Origin: an uncultured Chryseobacterium sp. | GTDB taxonomy: Bacteria > Bacteroidota > Bacteroidia > Flavobacteriales > Weeksellaceae | DNA: 64,000 nucleotides | Direction of reading: 5' to 3' | Assembly: GCA_913776245.1 (NCBI GenBank) | Contig: CAJYLO010000026.1 | Span: 62,001 to 126,000 of the forward strand | Shown: positions 45,055 through 55,026 of the stretch, piece after piece | How positions within the stretch are numbered: the first letter of the stretch is position 1 | Layout of the letters: each line of letters begins with the position of its first letter | Notes under the pieces: model-generated | What the model was told of the DNA's origin: nothing | Databases searched by the model: none | The model's input: only the letters and a program-made list of their open reading frames with translations | Translations under genes and position numbers: made by a program

Positions 45055-46124
45055 AATCACGACTGCTACTCATATTGACGCTAATTATCTTTAACGCTCA
45101 GGGACAGAGACCGGATAAGAATAAACAGCTTGCAGAAGCGACTAATCTGATTTTTACAAACCCTGAGAAGTCCGTACAGATTTCTAAAGACGTTTTGCAG
45201 CGTGCGGAAGATTACCCTACCAAGATCATAGCGCTTTCCAAACTGGTGAATGCACAGATGGTGCTGGGAGACATCAGCCAGGTCATTATCAATTGCAACA
45301 AAGGGATTACAATGTCTACTGAAAACGAAGATAGGATCAATCAGATCCGCTTTCTTTCTATGCTTGGAAATCAGTATCAGCAAATTGATATGATGGCCGA
45401 TGCGAAGCGAAATCTGGACAAAGCGGAAAATCTCATTAATTCTGGCCAATTGCCAAAGGATCTTCTCTTTATTCAGGGGAATGTTTATAATGTCAAAGGT
45501 ATCGTTTTTAAAAGTGAACTCAATTGCGAGTATGCCATAAAATATTTTGATAAAGCTTTGGCGGTCTATGATTTGTTGCGAGACGAAGATGTCATGCAGA
45601 CCAACAGAATGCTGATAAAAATTCAAAAAGCCCAGTGTTTGGAAGCATTGGGGAAAAGTACGGAAGCAGAAATTCTCTACACAGATGTTCTGGAGAGTAA
45701 AAACATAGGATTGGGCTATAACAGGGATTTTGCCGCTCTGGGCCTTATCAATATCGATCTGAAAAATAAAAAAATTGATGCAGCAGGAAAGCTCCTGAGA
45801 AGCATAAAGTCCAATAATCTACTGAAGTATGATGCGGAACTCAATGCCTTGTATTTTCAATCAATGGCTCAATATTATTATCTCCGGAAGGAATATGAGC
45901 AATATATTTATTATTTTAATAAATTTAACCAGAGTTTGTTGATTATCGATAAATCAAAAAAAGAAATGATTCAAAAGTTAATCAATGACATCAATGCCGA
46001 TTATGTGGAAAAGAGCAGAAAAAATTGGATCATGGATCTCTCTGTCATCGCCTTGATTGTCTCTATTTTTACGGCTCTGGTCATATTTCTCTACCGTTTT
46101 TCCAAAAAAAATGTCAATTCCTGA
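45051..46124 (+). CDS. secreted/membrane TPR protein, partner of the AraC regulator
   Basis: 357 residues. ATG at 45051 overlaps the stop of the regulator by four bases (ATGA). A signal peptide (LLLILTLIIFNAQGQ) precedes TPR-like repeats (e.g. NVYNVKGIVFKSELNCEYAI and AIKYFDKALAVYDLLRDEDV) and a C-terminal membrane helix (WIMDLSVIALIVSIFTALVI) with a short basic tail. It lacks the HTH that follows the same layout in the gene upstream, so it looks like a truncated paralogue kept as an accessory sensor. Role inferred only. Confidence 0.7.
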   Translation: MKSRLLLILTLIIFNAQGQRPDKNKQLAEATNLIFTNPEKSVQISKDVLQRAEDYPTKIIALSKLVNAQMVLGDISQVIINCNKGITMSTENEDRINQIRFLSMLGNQYQQIDMMADAKRNLDKAENLINSGQLPKDLLFIQGNVYNVKGIVFKSELNCEYAIKYFDKALAVYDLLRDEDVMQTNRMLIKIQKAQCLEALGKSTEAEILYTDVLESKNIGLGYNRDFAALGLINIDLKNKKIDAAGKLLRSIKSNNLLKYDAELNALYFQSMAQYYYLRKEYEQYIYYFNKFNQSLLIIDKSKKEMIQKLINDINADYVEKSRKNWIMDLSVIALIVSIFTALVIFLYRFSKKNVNS

Positions 46125-46359
46125 CAGTACTGTTTTAATATCAGTAAATTCTTGATTGTTAAATTTTTACGATTGGATTAATGCTATCATATTCAAGTAT
46201 TTTTCTTAAATATGATAGTATCCCGCTTCCGAATTCCTGAAAACGATCATACTTTAGATACAATTAAATTCAAGATAAAATACCTGGATATGCCTTTGTA
46301 TTATAGATAATTTTTCTTGATCATCTGTAAGAATTTCACTTTAAAAAAACTTTATCGAT

Positions 46360-47817
46360 ATGAAAAAAATCAACTTTTTAGCGATCCTTCTCGGTACAAT
46401 TGTTTCTGCTCAGACATCATTCACACTAGTAAAAGACATCAATCCCGGTGCCAGTAATTCGGCACCATCTAACTTTGCTGTCTATAATAATAAAATGTAT
46501 TTCAGTGCTACTTACAGCTTGTCCGGGTCTGCCAGCGGCACGGAGCTTTGGGAGAGTGACGGCACTTCTGCTGGTACCACGCTGGTTGCGGATATAAGCC
46601 CGGGGACATCCTCGTCCTCTCCCACAAATCTTTATGTTTTTGGAAATAAACTTTTTTTTACAGCTTCTGTTCCTGTTAATGGTACCAATACATCTGGTGT
46701 AATGATGTCTTATGACAGCTCCGGAGAGCTTAAAACGGTTTCTACCACTGTTAAGTTTCCCACTACATATATCACCAGCAATGATAAGTTATATTTCAAG
46801 GCCACCAATAGCACAGTGACACCCACTGCGCAACGCCTCTATACACTGGATGACAGTATGCAGCCATCACTATTGGATGACAATGTAACGGTAATGTTCC
46901 TCGGAAATGTCGGGCAGCAGGTGATCGCTAACGGACAGTATAAAACTGCAGCCAATCCTACTTGGTATCAGCTGTTTAAACTGAACGGCACTAGTCTGGA
47001 ATTACTGCAAACCATCAACCCTAACGCCACAGCTTATCCTCAGAATTTCTATTACAGTCCGGCACTTGGCAAAACATTTTTTTCAGCTAATGGAGGAAAT
47101 GGTGTAGAGCTATGGGTGACTGACGGCACTTCGGAAGGTACAATGCAGGTAAAAGATATCAATACCACCAATACGACTGCAGGCTCCAGTCCTGCTAATT
47201 TCACAGAATGTAATGGCAAAGTTTATTTCTCTGCTACAGACGGATCCTTGAGCGGAACAGAGCTTTGGGTTACGGACGGAACTGCAGAAGGTACAAGAAT
47301 GATGAAGGATATTATTCCGGGTTCTTCCGGATCCTCGCCTGATAAACTGACTGTCTTGAATAATAAATTGTACTTTCTGGTAAATGCCAACGGTGGTTCC
47401 AAGCAGATGTGGACTTCGGATGGTACTGACGAAGGGACGAAAATGCTTGCTGCACTTCCCACAGCTTTTGGACTTGCTGTTTATAACAATAATCTCTATG
47501 CAGCTGCACGACTAGATTCATCAGATCAGATCGGCGTGGAGCTTTATAAGGTCAATCTACCTACAGAAACACTTCATGCAGAAAATATAGCCTCCCCGAA
47601 GATCTCTCTTTACCCGAATCCTACCCACGGAGAGGTTAGGTTAACAAATGTCCAATCCGGAGTCTTTGAGTTACTGGACATTTCCGGGCGTATCATCAAA
47701 ACCGGAAAATTCCAGGACAGTAAGATCAATCTGAACAGCAAAGCAGGAAGCTATCTGCTGAAGATCTCATCCGATGATAAAAAAGTCAATACCTCTTCCA
47801 AAATTATCATTCAATAA
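46360..47817 (+). CDS. ELWxxDGT-repeat surface protein with T9SS sorting domain
   Basis: 485 residues. Signal peptide (INFLAILLGTIVSAQ) then repeated beta-propeller-type units whose hallmark is GTELWESDGTSAGT, GVELWVTDGTSEGT and GTELWVTDGTAEGT, each preceded by a V-K-D-I-N-P-G-like strand. The C-terminal 75 residues (SLYPNPTHGEVRLTN, LLDISGRIIKTGKF, SYLLKISSDDKKVNTSSKII) form a type A T9SS sorting domain. The protein is exported by T9SS to the cell surface or medium. Function unknown. It is the first of four cargo genes in tandem; the next begins 16 bp later and is a paralogue. Confidence 0.9.
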   Translation: MKKINFLAILLGTIVSAQTSFTLVKDINPGASNSAPSNFAVYNNKMYFSATYSLSGSASGTELWESDGTSAGTTLVADISPGTSSSSPTNLYVFGNKLFFTASVPVNGTNTSGVMMSYDSSGELKTVSTTVKFPTTYITSNDKLYFKATNSTVTPTAQRLYTLDDSMQPSLLDDNVTVMFLGNVGQQVIANGQYKTAANPTWYQLFKLNGTSLELLQTINPNATAYPQNFYYSPALGKTFFSANGGNGVELWVTDGTSEGTMQVKDINTTNTTAGSSPANFTECNGKVYFSATDGSLSGTELWVTDGTAEGTRMMKDIIPGSSGSSPDKLTVLNNKLYFLVNANGGSKQMWTSDGTDEGTKMLAALPTAFGLAVYNNNLYAAARLDSSDQIGVELYKVNLPTETLHAENIASPKISLYPNPTHGEVRLTNVQSGVFELLDISGRIIKTGKFQDSKINLNSKAGSYLLKISSDDKKVNTSSKIIIQ

Positions 47818-47833
47818 TAGATTAATCACTATC

Positions 47834-49225
47834 ATGAAAAAAATAATATTTACCCTTTTGGCAGCAAACCTGGTGAGTGCTCAAAGCATTTCCCTGCTCA
47901 AGGATATCAATCCGGGTGCTCAGCCGTCTACGCCCAGCGGATTCACGAACTTCAATAACAAATTGTATTTCATCGCAACCAGTGCGGAATCCGGAATGGA
48001 ATTGTGGTCTACAGATGGTACAGAAGCTGGCACCAAGCTTACCGCAGATATAAATCCCGGTACAGGAAGTTCTATCCCTGGGAACATGCTGGTAAAGGAT
48101 GGCAAACTCTACCTGCAGACCCTTCTGGGTAATGCCGGTTTTTATAGTTATACTGAAGAAGAAGGTATCAAACCTGCGGCCAGCGGAATGTCCTCTGCGG
48201 CAAATATAATTCTGGCTAACAACAAATTTTTTTTCCGTATTAATGGTAAGTTGTCTTATCTGGAAGGAAGTGTAGTAACCCAGGTTGATACTCCTGTTGT
48301 GGTGTCAGGGCAGATGGGACCTGTTAACGGAAAGATAGTAACTGGGGGAAGCGCCAATTCAACTTCCAATAATCTGCAACTTTACGTTTATGACGGAGCA
48401 GCTGTTTCGCTGCTGAAAACGATTAATCCTAATACCACTTCCAATCCGCAGAATTTTTTCTATAGTGGACTTTTCAATACTTTGTTTTTTACAGCCGGAT
48501 CTCCCTCCGCTGGATTCGAACTTTGGAAAACCGACGGTACCGAGAGTGGGACAGTGCAGGTGAAAAACATCAACCCCGGAACGTCTAATTCATTTCCTGG
48601 TAACTTCCGAGAAGCTGGCGGGAAGGTTTTTTTTACTGCCAACAACGGAACGAGCGGGGTAGAGATGTGGAGTACCGATGGAACTGAAGAAAATACCAAA
48701 ATGGTGAAAGATATAAATCCAGGCTCACAATCATCTAATCCTAATAGCCTCTGCGAGGTCAACGGAAAGCTGTACTTTCTAGCGGCAGACGGATCCGGCG
48801 AGGCTAGATTGTGGGAAAGTGATGGTACGGAAAATGGTACCAGGATGACACTGGAGCTTAAGCCGGGATATGCAAATTTTGTCCTCGGCAAGATGGAGGC
48901 GTATAACGGGAATCTTTATCTATCTGCAAAATTAAATGTTGCAAACGGTCAGGAATTATATAAGATCGAGCTTCCCAATCTGGCGACTTCTGATCTGGCG
49001 AAAAAAAATGCAGTGGTTTATCCCATTCCCACCCGCGGTGATATCTTCTTTCGGGGAAGGGAAGTTCTCACGTACGATCTTTATGACAGTAATGGCCGTC
49101 TGATAAATAAAAATGTGAAAATTAACGATAACAAGGCCCAATTATCAGTTCCTGAGGGTAATTATATCATTGTCACAAAATCAAAACAAGGAATTGTGGA
49201 CACTAATAAAATAATTGTACAATGA
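47834..49225 (+). CDS. second ELWxxDGT-repeat protein with T9SS sorting domain
   Basis: 463 residues from ATG at 47834, which starts a signal peptide (IIFTLLAANLVSAQ); an upstream in-frame TTG-type start only overlaps the previous gene. Repeats: GMELWSTDGTEAGT, GFELWKTDGTESGT, GVEMWSTDGTEENT and ARLWESDGTENGT. The C-terminal sorting domain (VVYPIPTRGDIFF, YDLYDSNGRLINKN) follows. It is a paralogue of its neighbour, suggesting local duplication followed by divergence. Its TGA overlaps the ATG of the LRR gene (ATGA). Confidence 0.9.
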   Translation: MKKIIFTLLAANLVSAQSISLLKDINPGAQPSTPSGFTNFNNKLYFIATSAESGMELWSTDGTEAGTKLTADINPGTGSSIPGNMLVKDGKLYLQTLLGNAGFYSYTEEEGIKPAASGMSSAANIILANNKFFFRINGKLSYLEGSVVTQVDTPVVVSGQMGPVNGKIVTGGSANSTSNNLQLYVYDGAAVSLLKTINPNTTSNPQNFFYSGLFNTLFFTAGSPSAGFELWKTDGTESGTVQVKNINPGTSNSFPGNFREAGGKVFFTANNGTSGVEMWSTDGTEENTKMVKDINPGSQSSNPNSLCEVNGKLYFLAADGSGEARLWESDGTENGTRMTLELKPGYANFVLGKMEAYNGNLYLSAKLNVANGQELYKIELPNLATSDLAKKNAVVYPIPTRGDIFFRGREVLTYDLYDSNGRLINKNVKINDNKAQLSVPEGNYIIVTKSKQGIVDTNKIIVQ

Positions 49226-50538
49226 AAAAATCCATAGCACTCGTATGGCTGATGATCTTCAGCAGCAGTTTTGCGCCGGCAAAAGCACAAAATATCAATT
49301 TTGTAGATGAAAACTTTTTAGAATACATTTTGCTCTATACGAACATTGATGCCAATAAGGACGGAGAGATCCAGATGACCGAAGCGCAGGAGTATACAGG
49401 CGGATTTATATTTACAGGCAATATAAAGGACGTTCCGGAAGTCAAATATTTCAAAAACCTGTCGTCACTTGTTATCAATGGTTCTAAGGTTACCACTGTA
49501 GATATCACGGGAAATAAGGAGATCAATAAGATTTCCATTAATAATTCTCTGTTGACTACACTTGATCTTTCGCAAAATTCCAAATTAACAATGGTGGATA
49601 TCAGCAAGTCCGCATCTTTGAAGGAAATTACTTTTGGAAGTCATCCTCAGTTATCCTTAATAAGCTTGATGTTCAATGCTATAGAAGCCCTGGATGTTAC
49701 CAGATGCCCGATGCTTACTAACTTATATTTTGCCTCGAACAATGTTTCCAGTATAGATGTGACCAAAAACCCCAGGCTTACAGAGTTAAATATCGCAGCG
49801 AACAAGATCTCCTCAATAGACTTATCCAATAATTCAAGGCTTACCTATCTCAATGTAGGCCTGAACAAGCTCCAACAGATCAATGTCTCCAAGAACGCTT
49901 TGCTCGATACTTTTCTGATCCAGGCCAATCCCATAACAACTGTCGATATCAGTAAACAGCTTTATCTGAGACAATTTATCATGGATAGCACGTTGATTAC
50001 AGATATTGATCTTTCCAATCATCCGATGCTACAGTATTTTTATGCTAATCAATCCCAGCTTACCGTCATTGATGCATCTAAAAATGGTGAGTTGATCTAT
50101 TTGAATGCAGTGAGTAACAACAAGATGAAATTTATCAACGTCAAAAATTCAAATAATAGAAATGCTGTTGGTTTTTTCGCTATTAATAGTCCGAATCTAA
50201 AATGTATACAGGTAGATGATGTAGCATACAGTTCCAGCCAGACATTATGGCAGAAAGATCCCACTGCTACATTCGCTACGGACTGCAGCAGCATTCTCGC
50301 CAACCATGAAATAGAAAATCAAGCGAAAACGATTTTCTATCCCAATCCCACATCTGGATATCTTTTCCTGAATACCGATATTAAAGAAGCAGTAATATAC
50401 AATCTGGCAGGGCAGAAGGTTGCGAGCTATCATAACACCAAGCTGATAGACATCAGCCACCTTTCTGCAGGTACTTATATCATTAATTTTACAGATGAGA
50501 CAGGGAAAATGTCTGCACAGAAAGTCATAAAAAATTAA
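49222..50538 (+). CDS. leucine-rich-repeat surface protein with T9SS sorting domain
   Basis: 438 residues. Signal peptide (IALVWLMIFSSSFAPAKAQ), an EF-hand-like entry (NIDANKDGEIQMTEAQEY), then about ten short LRRs of the form L-x-x-L-x-I-x-x-N-x-I-x-x-I-D-(V/L)-(T/S), such as LTNLYFASNNVSSIDVTKNP. The end (TIFYPNPTSGYLFLN, AVIYNLAGQKVASYH, AGTYIINFTDETGKMSAQKV) is a type A sorting domain. Such proteins bind ligands on the surface. Translationally coupled to the gene upstream and 10 bp from the protease gene downstream. Confidence 0.9.
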   Translation: MKKSIALVWLMIFSSSFAPAKAQNINFVDENFLEYILLYTNIDANKDGEIQMTEAQEYTGGFIFTGNIKDVPEVKYFKNLSSLVINGSKVTTVDITGNKEINKISINNSLLTTLDLSQNSKLTMVDISKSASLKEITFGSHPQLSLISLMFNAIEALDVTRCPMLTNLYFASNNVSSIDVTKNPRLTELNIAANKISSIDLSNNSRLTYLNVGLNKLQQINVSKNALLDTFLIQANPITTVDISKQLYLRQFIMDSTLITDIDLSNHPMLQYFYANQSQLTVIDASKNGELIYLNAVSNNKMKFINVKNSNNRNAVGFFAINSPNLKCIQVDDVAYSSSQTLWQKDPTATFATDCSSILANHEIENQAKTIFYPNPTSGYLFLNTDIKEAVIYNLAGQKVASYHNTKLIDISHLSAGTYIINFTDETGKMSAQKVIKN

Positions 50539-50548
50539 ACAAAATCTA

Positions 50549-53131
50549 ATGAAATTAAGAACTACAATTAAGGCAAAGGTTGCAATAGCAGCTTTTTTTG
50601 CCGGAAGCATTATCCATGCTCAGAATAATGAAGAGGCTGTAATAGCGCAATATCTTGCTTCACGAAAAGTTGGTTTTGAAAATACGTTTAAAATTATACA
50701 TAAGGATTCTAAAAAGGATTCTGATAAAAAAATTGTAACCATTCAGCAGACTTTTGGAGGAGTGCCTGTATATGGAGCCATATCATCAGTTCTTATGAAT
50801 AAAGAAGGTGTACAGTACCTTTCAGACAAATTTATCACTGTACCGGAAAGTACCGGAGGGGCCAAGACCCGGTTCGATGTGGAAAAGGATTTTAACTCAG
50901 TACTGTCATCGGCAAAACTCCGTGGTGATAAGAGCGATTACGATTTCAAAGGACGCTTGAACAATTCGGTCATATATCAATTGGTTTATTTTCCTGATGA
51001 TAACGGACAGTTGAAATTGAGTTACGCAGTTAATTTTTTTGAAAAAGGAACTAATAACTACTGGGATATAATTGTAGACGCAGTAGATGGTAGTATCATT
51101 AAAAAGACAAATCTTACGGTGTCTTGCCAGTTTCATGATCATGCGTTTACCGGCGAAAAGCAGTCGGGTATCGATCACTATCAATCTGATGCATCAGCTA
51201 TTCCAGTGGAAAAAAATCAGAAGGCAGATATTGAAGATAATGCTTCTTACCGTGTATATGCTTTCCCGGTAGAATCTCCGAACTTCGGACCACGCACCCT
51301 GGAGACTAACCCGTGGTATCTGGATGCCTCTCCTCTAGGATGGCATAACGATGGAGACACCACCTACAACTTTACCAGAGGTAACAATGCCTATGCCTAC
51401 ACAGACCTTAATGGCTCAAATCAAATTGGCGCTAGTGCCAATGGTGGTACGCAGAGGCTTTTCGACTTTCCGCTCAATCTGAGCCAGCCGGTGACAGCCT
51501 ATACTAATGCTTCCATAACCAATCTTTTCTATGCCTCGAATAAAATGCATGATATCTTTTACAGATACGGTTTTGACGAAGCTGGTCGTAACTTCCAGTC
51601 TGCAAACTTTGGAAAAGGTGAACCTTACACTGATTATGATCCTGTGCTGGCCGAGGCAAGAGACGGGTCTGGCTTTAATAACGCCAATTTTGCCACTCCT
51701 CCGGATGGATTTTCTCCCAGGATGCAAATGTATCTATGGCGTTACGGATATTTCCTGACTTATAATGCACCAAGTGATCTGGTAGGCAGAAGACCGGAAG
51801 CTGGATATAATTCAGGTTTTGGCGGCGCTTTTCCTGTAGATAACCCGCTCACCGGGGATGTAGTAATGGCTACACCTGCAGATGCGTGTACCAGCCTCAC
51901 AAACTCAAATCTTACCGGGAAGATAGCCCTTATACAGAGAGGAAACTGTAATTTTGATGTCAAGTTTAAAAAAGCTCAGGATAGCGGTGCCAAGGCGGTG
52001 ATCATTTACAATCCTGATCCATCGCAATCTATTATAAATATGAGCGGACAGGACAATACTGTAAAGATTCCGGGTATTTTGATTAATAATGCGGAAGGGG
52101 AAATTATCAAAAATAAAATCGGCCAAAATATTAATGTCAACGTCAATCTCAAGTATAGTACGTTTGATCTGGATGGAAGTTTGGACAATGGCGTAATAGC
52201 CCACGAATATACACACGGTATTTCTACAAGAAGTACAGGCAATGGATACAGCTGTCTGAATGTAGCTTATGCCAACGAACAGATGGGAGAGGGCTGGTCG
52301 GACTTTATGGCTCTGATGGTGACTGGTACTCCGGATGCTACTTCTGCAACGCCCAGATCTACGGGGTCATTTGTTGCAAATCAATCCGCAACAGGATCCG
52401 GAATCAGGCCGGCAAAATATTCCCCCGACTTTTCTGTTAATGATTACACGTACGGAGATACAAATGGTAAATTTTTAGATACAGGAGATGGTACGCTCAT
52501 CGTGGATGTACATGCTGTAGGATTTATCTGGGCAACGATGCTTTGGGACTTGCACTGGAAGTTTGCGGATAAGTATGGTTACTCGAACGATATTGCCAAT
52601 CATCCAAACTCAGGAAGCGGTAAAGTGGTACAACTTGTGATGGAGGCAATGAAGATCCAAGGCTGCTATCCTAACTTTATCTCCGGCAGAGATGCTATCA
52701 TTGCTGCAGATGCTGACTTAAATAATGGTGAAAACAAATGTATGATATGGAGCGCCTTTGCAAAACGTGGCTTGGGAGCCAATGCCAGTGCGGGAGCTAC
52801 AAGGGGTACTTTACCCAATGCAATCTCTGATCAGGTTGAAGATTATTCTCTGCCTGCAGAATGCTCGCTGGGAACCTCTGATGTCGCGGTAAGCAAAAAA
52901 GTATCAATCTACCCCAATCCTGCCAGAAAGGAAGTGTACATCAAAACCAACGGTGCTCATCTGACAGGAAAGGTTAAGATCACCATTTACGATCTGTCCG
53001 GTAAAAAACTGGATGAACAATTGATCAATTCTGAGGATCCTATTATCACTTCAGGACTTTCTAAAGGTGTCTACATTCTGACTGGGGAAGGAATCGGAGT
53101 TAGCTTTAGCAACAAGTTAATGATTGATTAA
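50549..53131 (+). CDS. M36-family (fungalysin) metalloprotease with PA domain and T9SS sorting domain
   Basis: 860 residues. Signal peptide (VAIAAFFAGSIIHAQ), an FTP-type propeptide (KIVTIQQTFGGVPVYGAISS), an M36 core interrupted by a PA domain (ADACTSLTNSNLTGKIALIQ, RGNCNFDVKFKKAQDSGAKA), then the zinc motif HEYTHGISTR (about 551-560) with the third ligand in EQMGEGWSDFMAL. The C-terminus (VSIYPNPARKEVYIK, ITIYDLSGKKLDEQL) is a type A sorting domain. The enzyme is secreted by T9SS and activated by removal of the propeptide. It is the last gene of the four-cargo operon; a terminator follows at 53196. Confidence 0.95.
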   Translation: MKLRTTIKAKVAIAAFFAGSIIHAQNNEEAVIAQYLASRKVGFENTFKIIHKDSKKDSDKKIVTIQQTFGGVPVYGAISSVLMNKEGVQYLSDKFITVPESTGGAKTRFDVEKDFNSVLSSAKLRGDKSDYDFKGRLNNSVIYQLVYFPDDNGQLKLSYAVNFFEKGTNNYWDIIVDAVDGSIIKKTNLTVSCQFHDHAFTGEKQSGIDHYQSDASAIPVEKNQKADIEDNASYRVYAFPVESPNFGPRTLETNPWYLDASPLGWHNDGDTTYNFTRGNNAYAYTDLNGSNQIGASANGGTQRLFDFPLNLSQPVTAYTNASITNLFYASNKMHDIFYRYGFDEAGRNFQSANFGKGEPYTDYDPVLAEARDGSGFNNANFATPPDGFSPRMQMYLWRYGYFLTYNAPSDLVGRRPEAGYNSGFGGAFPVDNPLTGDVVMATPADACTSLTNSNLTGKIALIQRGNCNFDVKFKKAQDSGAKAVIIYNPDPSQSIINMSGQDNTVKIPGILINNAEGEIIKNKIGQNINVNVNLKYSTFDLDGSLDNGVIAHEYTHGISTRSTGNGYSCLNVAYANEQMGEGWSDFMALMVTGTPDATSATPRSTGSFVANQSATGSGIRPAKYSPDFSVNDYTYGDTNGKFLDTGDGTLIVDVHAVGFIWATMLWDLHWKFADKYGYSNDIANHPNSGSGKVVQLVMEAMKIQGCYPNFISGRDAIIAADADLNNGENKCMIWSAFAKRGLGANASAGATRGTLPNAISDQVEDYSLPAECSLGTSDVAVSKKVSIYPNPARKEVYIKTNGAHLTGKVKITIYDLSGKKLDEQLINSEDPIITSGLSKGVYILTGEGIGVSFSNKLMID

Positions 53132-53195
53132 TAATCTCTTTCAGTCCTCCGGCTCAGCGGATGATAGAAATTTTCTTAAATTAATTAATAAAAAG

Positions 53196-53224
53196 GTAGC
53201 GCAGACTTTATAAGTTGGCGCTAC
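53196..53224 (+). terminator. terminator of the T9SS cargo operon
   Basis: Arms GTAGCGC (53196-53202) and GCGCTAC (53218-53224) with a 15-nt loop are followed by a T-rich tract ending in CTTTTT. Confidence 0.7.
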
Positions 53225-53239
53225 TTTGCTTTTTATGAC

Positions 53240-53521
53240 CACTTGAATACTTTGCAGATGAAGGATTTGCATTTGGAACGTCAGAAACTAAGTTTTTTGA
53301 ATGATCCTTTGGCTATTCTTTACCAATCAATCGGACAGCAGAACCGTTATTCCATCTGTGGCCGTTTCTTAATGCTTCCGGTATTTCATTATAACTGAAC
53401 TATAAACCACCATCAAGCTTGCCAAAAATTAGTCTGCTTTTACGACGGTGCTTGCTTTTGACTGCAATCTCTATATTTTAAAATAAATCTTTTCCTTTAA
53501 AAAACTGGTAGTTCAAATTAG
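53240..53521. other. probable decayed coding stretch
   Basis: Short frames with stops (one reads ADEGFAFGTSETKFFE then a stop, another SFGYSLPINRTAEPLFHLW) suggest a decayed gene, but no family is recognised and no start is convincing. Confidence 0.25.
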
Positions 53522-54772
53522 CTACCTGTCAATTTTAATAATTTCTTGGTAATTTTGTTCAAAATGATCACTAAGTGTTAGGACTCTTTCTTTATCCATT
53601 ATGTTAATGTAATTGAGAAACATCTGTTCGGTACTATGCCCCGTTGCACTTATTAAAAGAGGTGTTGGTATTTTTCCATAAAAATTTGTTGCAAAACTTC
53701 GTCTACCGATATGGCTTGTCAAGACTTCCCATTTTTCAGCACTTGTCTCGTGAGAGCGGAAATTCATCCGCTTCTTCGCTCTTATAGGTTCCCTTAAATT
53801 TGCCAGAAAAGCAATCTCTTTTATTTGGTTATTGTATGACTGCAAGCTCAAAACTTCTGGAAAACAGCCATTATTATCTTCAAGAATTCTTAAAACAATC
53901 GGGTGAAGTGGAAGTAATATATCTTTATTGGTTTTTTTCTGAGTAAATGCGAGACACAATTTGTCAGAGATGCGACTTAAATTTTCTGTGTTGAATCTCA
54001 TAAAATCGGAAAAACGTTGTCCTGTATAGCAGCTAATGAGTAACCAGTTTTTGGCTGCCAATAATCTTTCCGGCAGAGGCGTATGGATGATCTTTAAAAG
54101 ATCCTGATCATCCAGAGTGATTAATTTTCCACTATGTTTTTCCCTTCGTACTTCAATGTCTCTGATGCTGGTACGCACACCTTTCCGCTCAGCAAAAATC
54201 AGTATGGTCTTTATGAAATGAATTGTTCGGTTGATGGTATTCTCATTATAGCTTTCCTCCTTGCCAAAAGCAATAAATTTTTTCACAAAATCCAAATCTA
54301 TATCTTTCACATCATATTTTTTGGGTGCATATCCTTCAAAACGGGAAAATAACTTGTAGAAAACTTTGTAACGCTTATAAGTGGAGTGACATACATGGTC
54401 TCGTTTTGTTTCTATATAAAGCAGCATGTAGTTTAAGAATGTGAAAGGCGAATGCTCTGTATCATCATATTCAGAACAGATAGTGCTTATCCGTCGATGC
54501 ATTTCACTTTGTAGCGGTATTCTTTTTTCCAGATTTTGTTCCAAAAGATATTCTGCCAGATTCTTTTTGATCAGATCCAACTTCTCGTTGAGCCTTTTAT
54601 CATGTTTTCTGTATAAGTTAGAAGGCCTGCCTTTTATATTATCCCAATCTTTCTCAGAAATTTTTAATGATGTGCAAAAATTAAAGATTTTATCATTTTT
54701 TACAATTTTTATTGTTAAATAGATATTCTGAAGTACGCCACCGTTTGGAGCTAAGAGAAAATTAAATATCAT
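53522..54772 (-). CDS. tyrosine recombinase, probable invertase of the adjacent promoter segment
   Basis: 416 residues. N-terminal arm-binding part (LAPNGGVLQNIYLTIKIVKN), SAM-like domain (about 95-200) and catalytic core: arginine in ISCYTGQRFSDFMRF, H-x-x-R in SHIGRRSFATNF, SATGHSTEQMF and the tyrosine in FLNYINIMDKER. All catalytic residues are present. Its start is 50 bp from the left inverted repeat of the segment at 54822-55044, and the promoter inside that segment points at it. Flavobacterial and Bacteroides invertases commonly lie beside the switch they act on. It is unrelated in detail to the two island recombinases. Confidence 0.85.
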   Translation of the reverse strand: MIFNFLLAPNGGVLQNIYLTIKIVKNDKIFNFCTSLKISEKDWDNIKGRPSNLYRKHDKRLNEKLDLIKKNLAEYLLEQNLEKRIPLQSEMHRRISTICSEYDDTEHSPFTFLNYMLLYIETKRDHVCHSTYKRYKVFYKLFSRFEGYAPKKYDVKDIDLDFVKKFIAFGKEESYNENTINRTIHFIKTILIFAERKGVRTSIRDIEVRREKHSGKLITLDDQDLLKIIHTPLPERLLAAKNWLLISCYTGQRFSDFMRFNTENLSRISDKLCLAFTQKKTNKDILLPLHPIVLRILEDNNGCFPEVLSLQSYNNQIKEIAFLANLREPIRAKKRMNFRSHETSAEKWEVLTSHIGRRSFATNFYGKIPTPLLISATGHSTEQMFLNYINIMDKERVLTLSDHFEQNYQEIIKIDR

Positions 54773-54821
54773 CCGAGTATATTTTTAAGGTTATATATAC
54801 CACGAATTTAGGCAAAAAAAA

Positions 54822-54839
54822 GTAGTCCTAAATAGACTA
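54822..54839 (+). repeat. inverted repeat IR-L of the promoter switch
   Basis: GTAGTCCTAAATAGACTA is exactly reversed at 55027-55044. The site itself has dyad form (GTAGTC, 7 bp, GACTAC), as expected for a tyrosine recombinase core with a 7-bp crossover. Confidence 0.95.
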
Positions 54840-54850
54840 CGATTCTGATG

Positions 54851-54880
54851 CAAATCTACACAAATAAATATAATTGACAA
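54851..54880 (-). promoter_or_regulatory. promoter inside the invertible segment
   Basis: On the minus strand TTG (54878-54880) and TAGATTTG (54851-54858) are separated by 19 bp. Predicted start is near 54845, just inside the left repeat, so the transcript crosses IR-L and runs into the recombinase gene. In the other orientation it would cross IR-R toward 55061. Confidence 0.7.
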
Positions 54881-54992
54881 TATACAAACTGTTGATTTTT
54901 AAATATTTATTCCGTTTAGGATCATTTCCGTCATTATTTTTTTAATATAATAATCATCCATAATTGTTTATTGGTAGTAATTTCCTATTGTT

Positions 54993-55020
54993 AAAATATT
55001 GACTTGCAAATCAATATTTT
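54993..55020. repeat. 10-bp palindrome in the invertible segment
   Basis: AAAATATTGA (54993-55002) and TCAATATTTT (55011-55020) are perfect inverted arms around 8 bp. It may be a regulator site or a stem that blocks read-through in one orientation. Confidence 0.7.
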
Positions 55021-55026
55021 AGAAAA

